A stretch of DNA of 61,905 bases, taken from positions 1 through 61,905 of the forward strand of contig WJXE01000001.1 in the NCBI GenBank assembly GCA_009665115.1. The letters run 5' to 3'. The DNA comes from Nitrosopumilales archaeon. GTDB lineage: Archaea; Thermoproteota; Nitrososphaeria; Nitrososphaerales; Nitrososphaeraceae. Positions within the stretch are counted from its first letter, which is position 1. Each line of letters opens with the position of its first letter. This document shows positions 61,158 to 61,905 of this stretch, piece by piece. The position numbers were made by a program, and so were the translations under genes. Under the pieces are notes generated by a model, which was not told the origin of the DNA, did not search any database, and saw nothing but the letters and a program-made list of their open reading frames with translations.

Positions 61158-61905
61158 TTGCAGAAAATTAATGAAAGGCAGGCATACACACCATCTAGGT
61201 TCGAAAAGGTACTAGTTGTTGGATTAGGACAGTTAGGACTTCCTGTGGCAAAGTATGTGAAAGAGAGAGGATTTGACACATATGGATACGACATTAGTGC
61301 AAAGGCAATGGAACGGGCTGAAAAGATAGCAGGAATAAAGAAAGCTGATGATGCTACCTTTAGTAGTAGCGAACTTAACGATTTTGATGTATATATAATA
61401 ACCGTTTCTACACACAGGCCCGATGATATGTTCTCACCTCAAATAGACGGTTTAGTATCTGTAGTTGAGAAAATTTCGAGGGAAGCAAAAAAGAATGGAG
61501 CACTTGTATCAATAGAAAGTACCATTCCTAAGGGGACATCGAAGAAAGTATTTGAAATGTTAAGCCATAGATTACATGTAGTTCACGCTCCACATAGATG
61601 GTATGCTTTAGAAGAAAAGGTACATGGTGTAAATCAGTTGCGTGTAATAGGAGGAGTATGTGATTGTTGTATCAAGGCAGGTATGCAATTTTACGATGGA
61701 GGAGCTTCTCATTTGAATTCTTATTCTTCATTTTCATCTCTAGCTTCTTTATCTTCCTCCTCCTCTTCCTCAGCACCACAACACCATACTAATAATAATA
61801 ATAATAATAATAATTATAATGAAATGAGTCTGGGGATCCCTATGCATCCAGTAACAGAAATTGAAATTGCGGAAATAACCAAGGTCATTGAAAATGCACA
61901 CAGAT
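61158..61905 (+). CDS. Nucleotide-sugar dehydrogenase, N-terminal part, cut by the window end
   Basis: From TTG at 61158 the frame stays open to the window end (249 codons). The N-terminal Rossmann domain has VVGLGQLGLPVAKYV; SIESTIPKGTSKKV and VHAPHRWY follow, and the middle domain begins with HPVTEIEIAEITKVIENAHR. This is the UDP-glucose/UDP-ManNAc dehydrogenase family, which oxidises a nucleotide sugar to the uronate. Between FYDGG and LGIPMHP lies a Ser- and Asn-rich insert of about 42 residues that relatives lack. Probably part of surface-glycan synthesis. Confidence 0.86.
   Translation, partial: MQKINERQAYTPSRFEKVLVVGLGQLGLPVAKYVKERGFDTYGYDISAKAMERAEKIAGIKKADDATFSSSELNDFDVYIITVSTHRPDDMFSPQIDGLVSVVEKISREAKKNGALVSIESTIPKGTSKKVFEMLSHRLHVVHAPHRWYALEEKVHGVNQLRVIGGVCDCCIKAGMQFYDGGASHLNSYSSFSSLASLSSSSSSSAPQHHTNNNNNNNNYNEMSLGIPMHPVTEIEIAEITKVIENAHR
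61702..61828 (+). repeat. In-frame low-complexity microsatellite tract
   Basis: Inside the dehydrogenase gene, TCT/TCC/TCA codons give a run of serines (about 61738-61772) and AAT repeats (61790-61818) give eight consecutive asparagines. Both are short tandem triplet repeats, which keep the frame if they expand or contract. They interrupt a position where relatives have only a short loop. Confidence 0.65.

Noticed and set aside
1..61905. CRISPR arrays, integrases, transposases, tRNA attachment sites
   Set aside because: No regularly spaced repeats, recombinase motifs or tRNA genes could be recognised by reading; very diverged remnants cannot be excluded.

Overview
The window is archaeal and fits Nitrososphaerota (formerly Thaumarchaeota, class Nitrososphaeria). 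It combines eukaryote-type ribosomal proteins eS8, eS25, eS26 and eS30 with archaeal RNA polymerase subunits (Rpo7, RpoE2/Spt4, Rpo6, Rpo11), TFB and TFS, PCNA, the beta-CASP termination factor aCPSF1, exosome Csl4, a UPF0147 protein, ScpA/ScpB, a cupredoxin, a zinc-containing ferredoxin and an aspartate-dehydrogenase NAD pathway. Base composition is around 40 % GC by eye. No amo, rRNA, CRISPR array, integrase or intact IS was recognised, so the order within the class is left open. Many genes start at TTG or GTG, and several have a TATA box about 25-35 nt before the start codon, consistent with leaderless or short-leader mRNAs.

Layout. 1-2.97 kb is a gene-poor accessory stretch with small or broken ORFs: a membrane protein tail, a small zinc-ribbon protein, a broken FxLYD-like domain and a secreted protein with a broken signal peptide. 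2.97-11 kb holds cysS, a Rieske protein, a broken TFB paralogue, a frameshifted conserved gene, the rpo7-rpoE2-nadC operon, nadA, eS30, nadX and a TRAM protein. 11-24.3 kb carries a tandem SDR protein resembling the N-terminal half of Chloroflexus malonyl-CoA reductase, endA with a DUF47/PhoU protein, a homoserine dehydrogenase lacking its catalytic segment, a TSUP permease, UPF0147, aCPSF1, an HTH regulator and an M50 protease. 24.9-35.6 kb holds scpA-scpB-eS8, a metallophosphoesterase, carA-carB, a cupredoxin, Rpo6, a cyclophilin-like protein, eS25 and a DHH phosphoesterase. 36-43.9 kb has an intact TFB, egtD, pyrD-pyrK, a candidate structured RNA, and pcn, tfs and rpo11. 44-61.9 kb has guaB, RNase Z, prs, a ferredoxin, an ArsA ATPase, a DegT aminotransferase, guaA, mptE, csl4-pheA, eS26, an archaetidylinositol-phosphate synthase and the start of a nucleotide-sugar dehydrogenase.

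Functionally the window is mostly core metabolism and information processing: pyrimidine and purine synthesis (carAB, pyrDK, prs, guaB, guaA), NAD synthesis (nadX-nadA-nadC), transcription, RNA processing and ribosome genes. Its most notable property is the number of damaged genes: a 22-nt palindromic insertion breaks the start of carB, an in-frame deletion removes the catalytic centre of homoserine dehydrogenase, and at least six other loci have frame breaks, several at A-runs. These may be real decay or sequence errors; only reads or a second genome can tell. Other points of interest are a palindrome (core CTGWCAG) shared by two promoters and a 114-nt foldable intergenic element.
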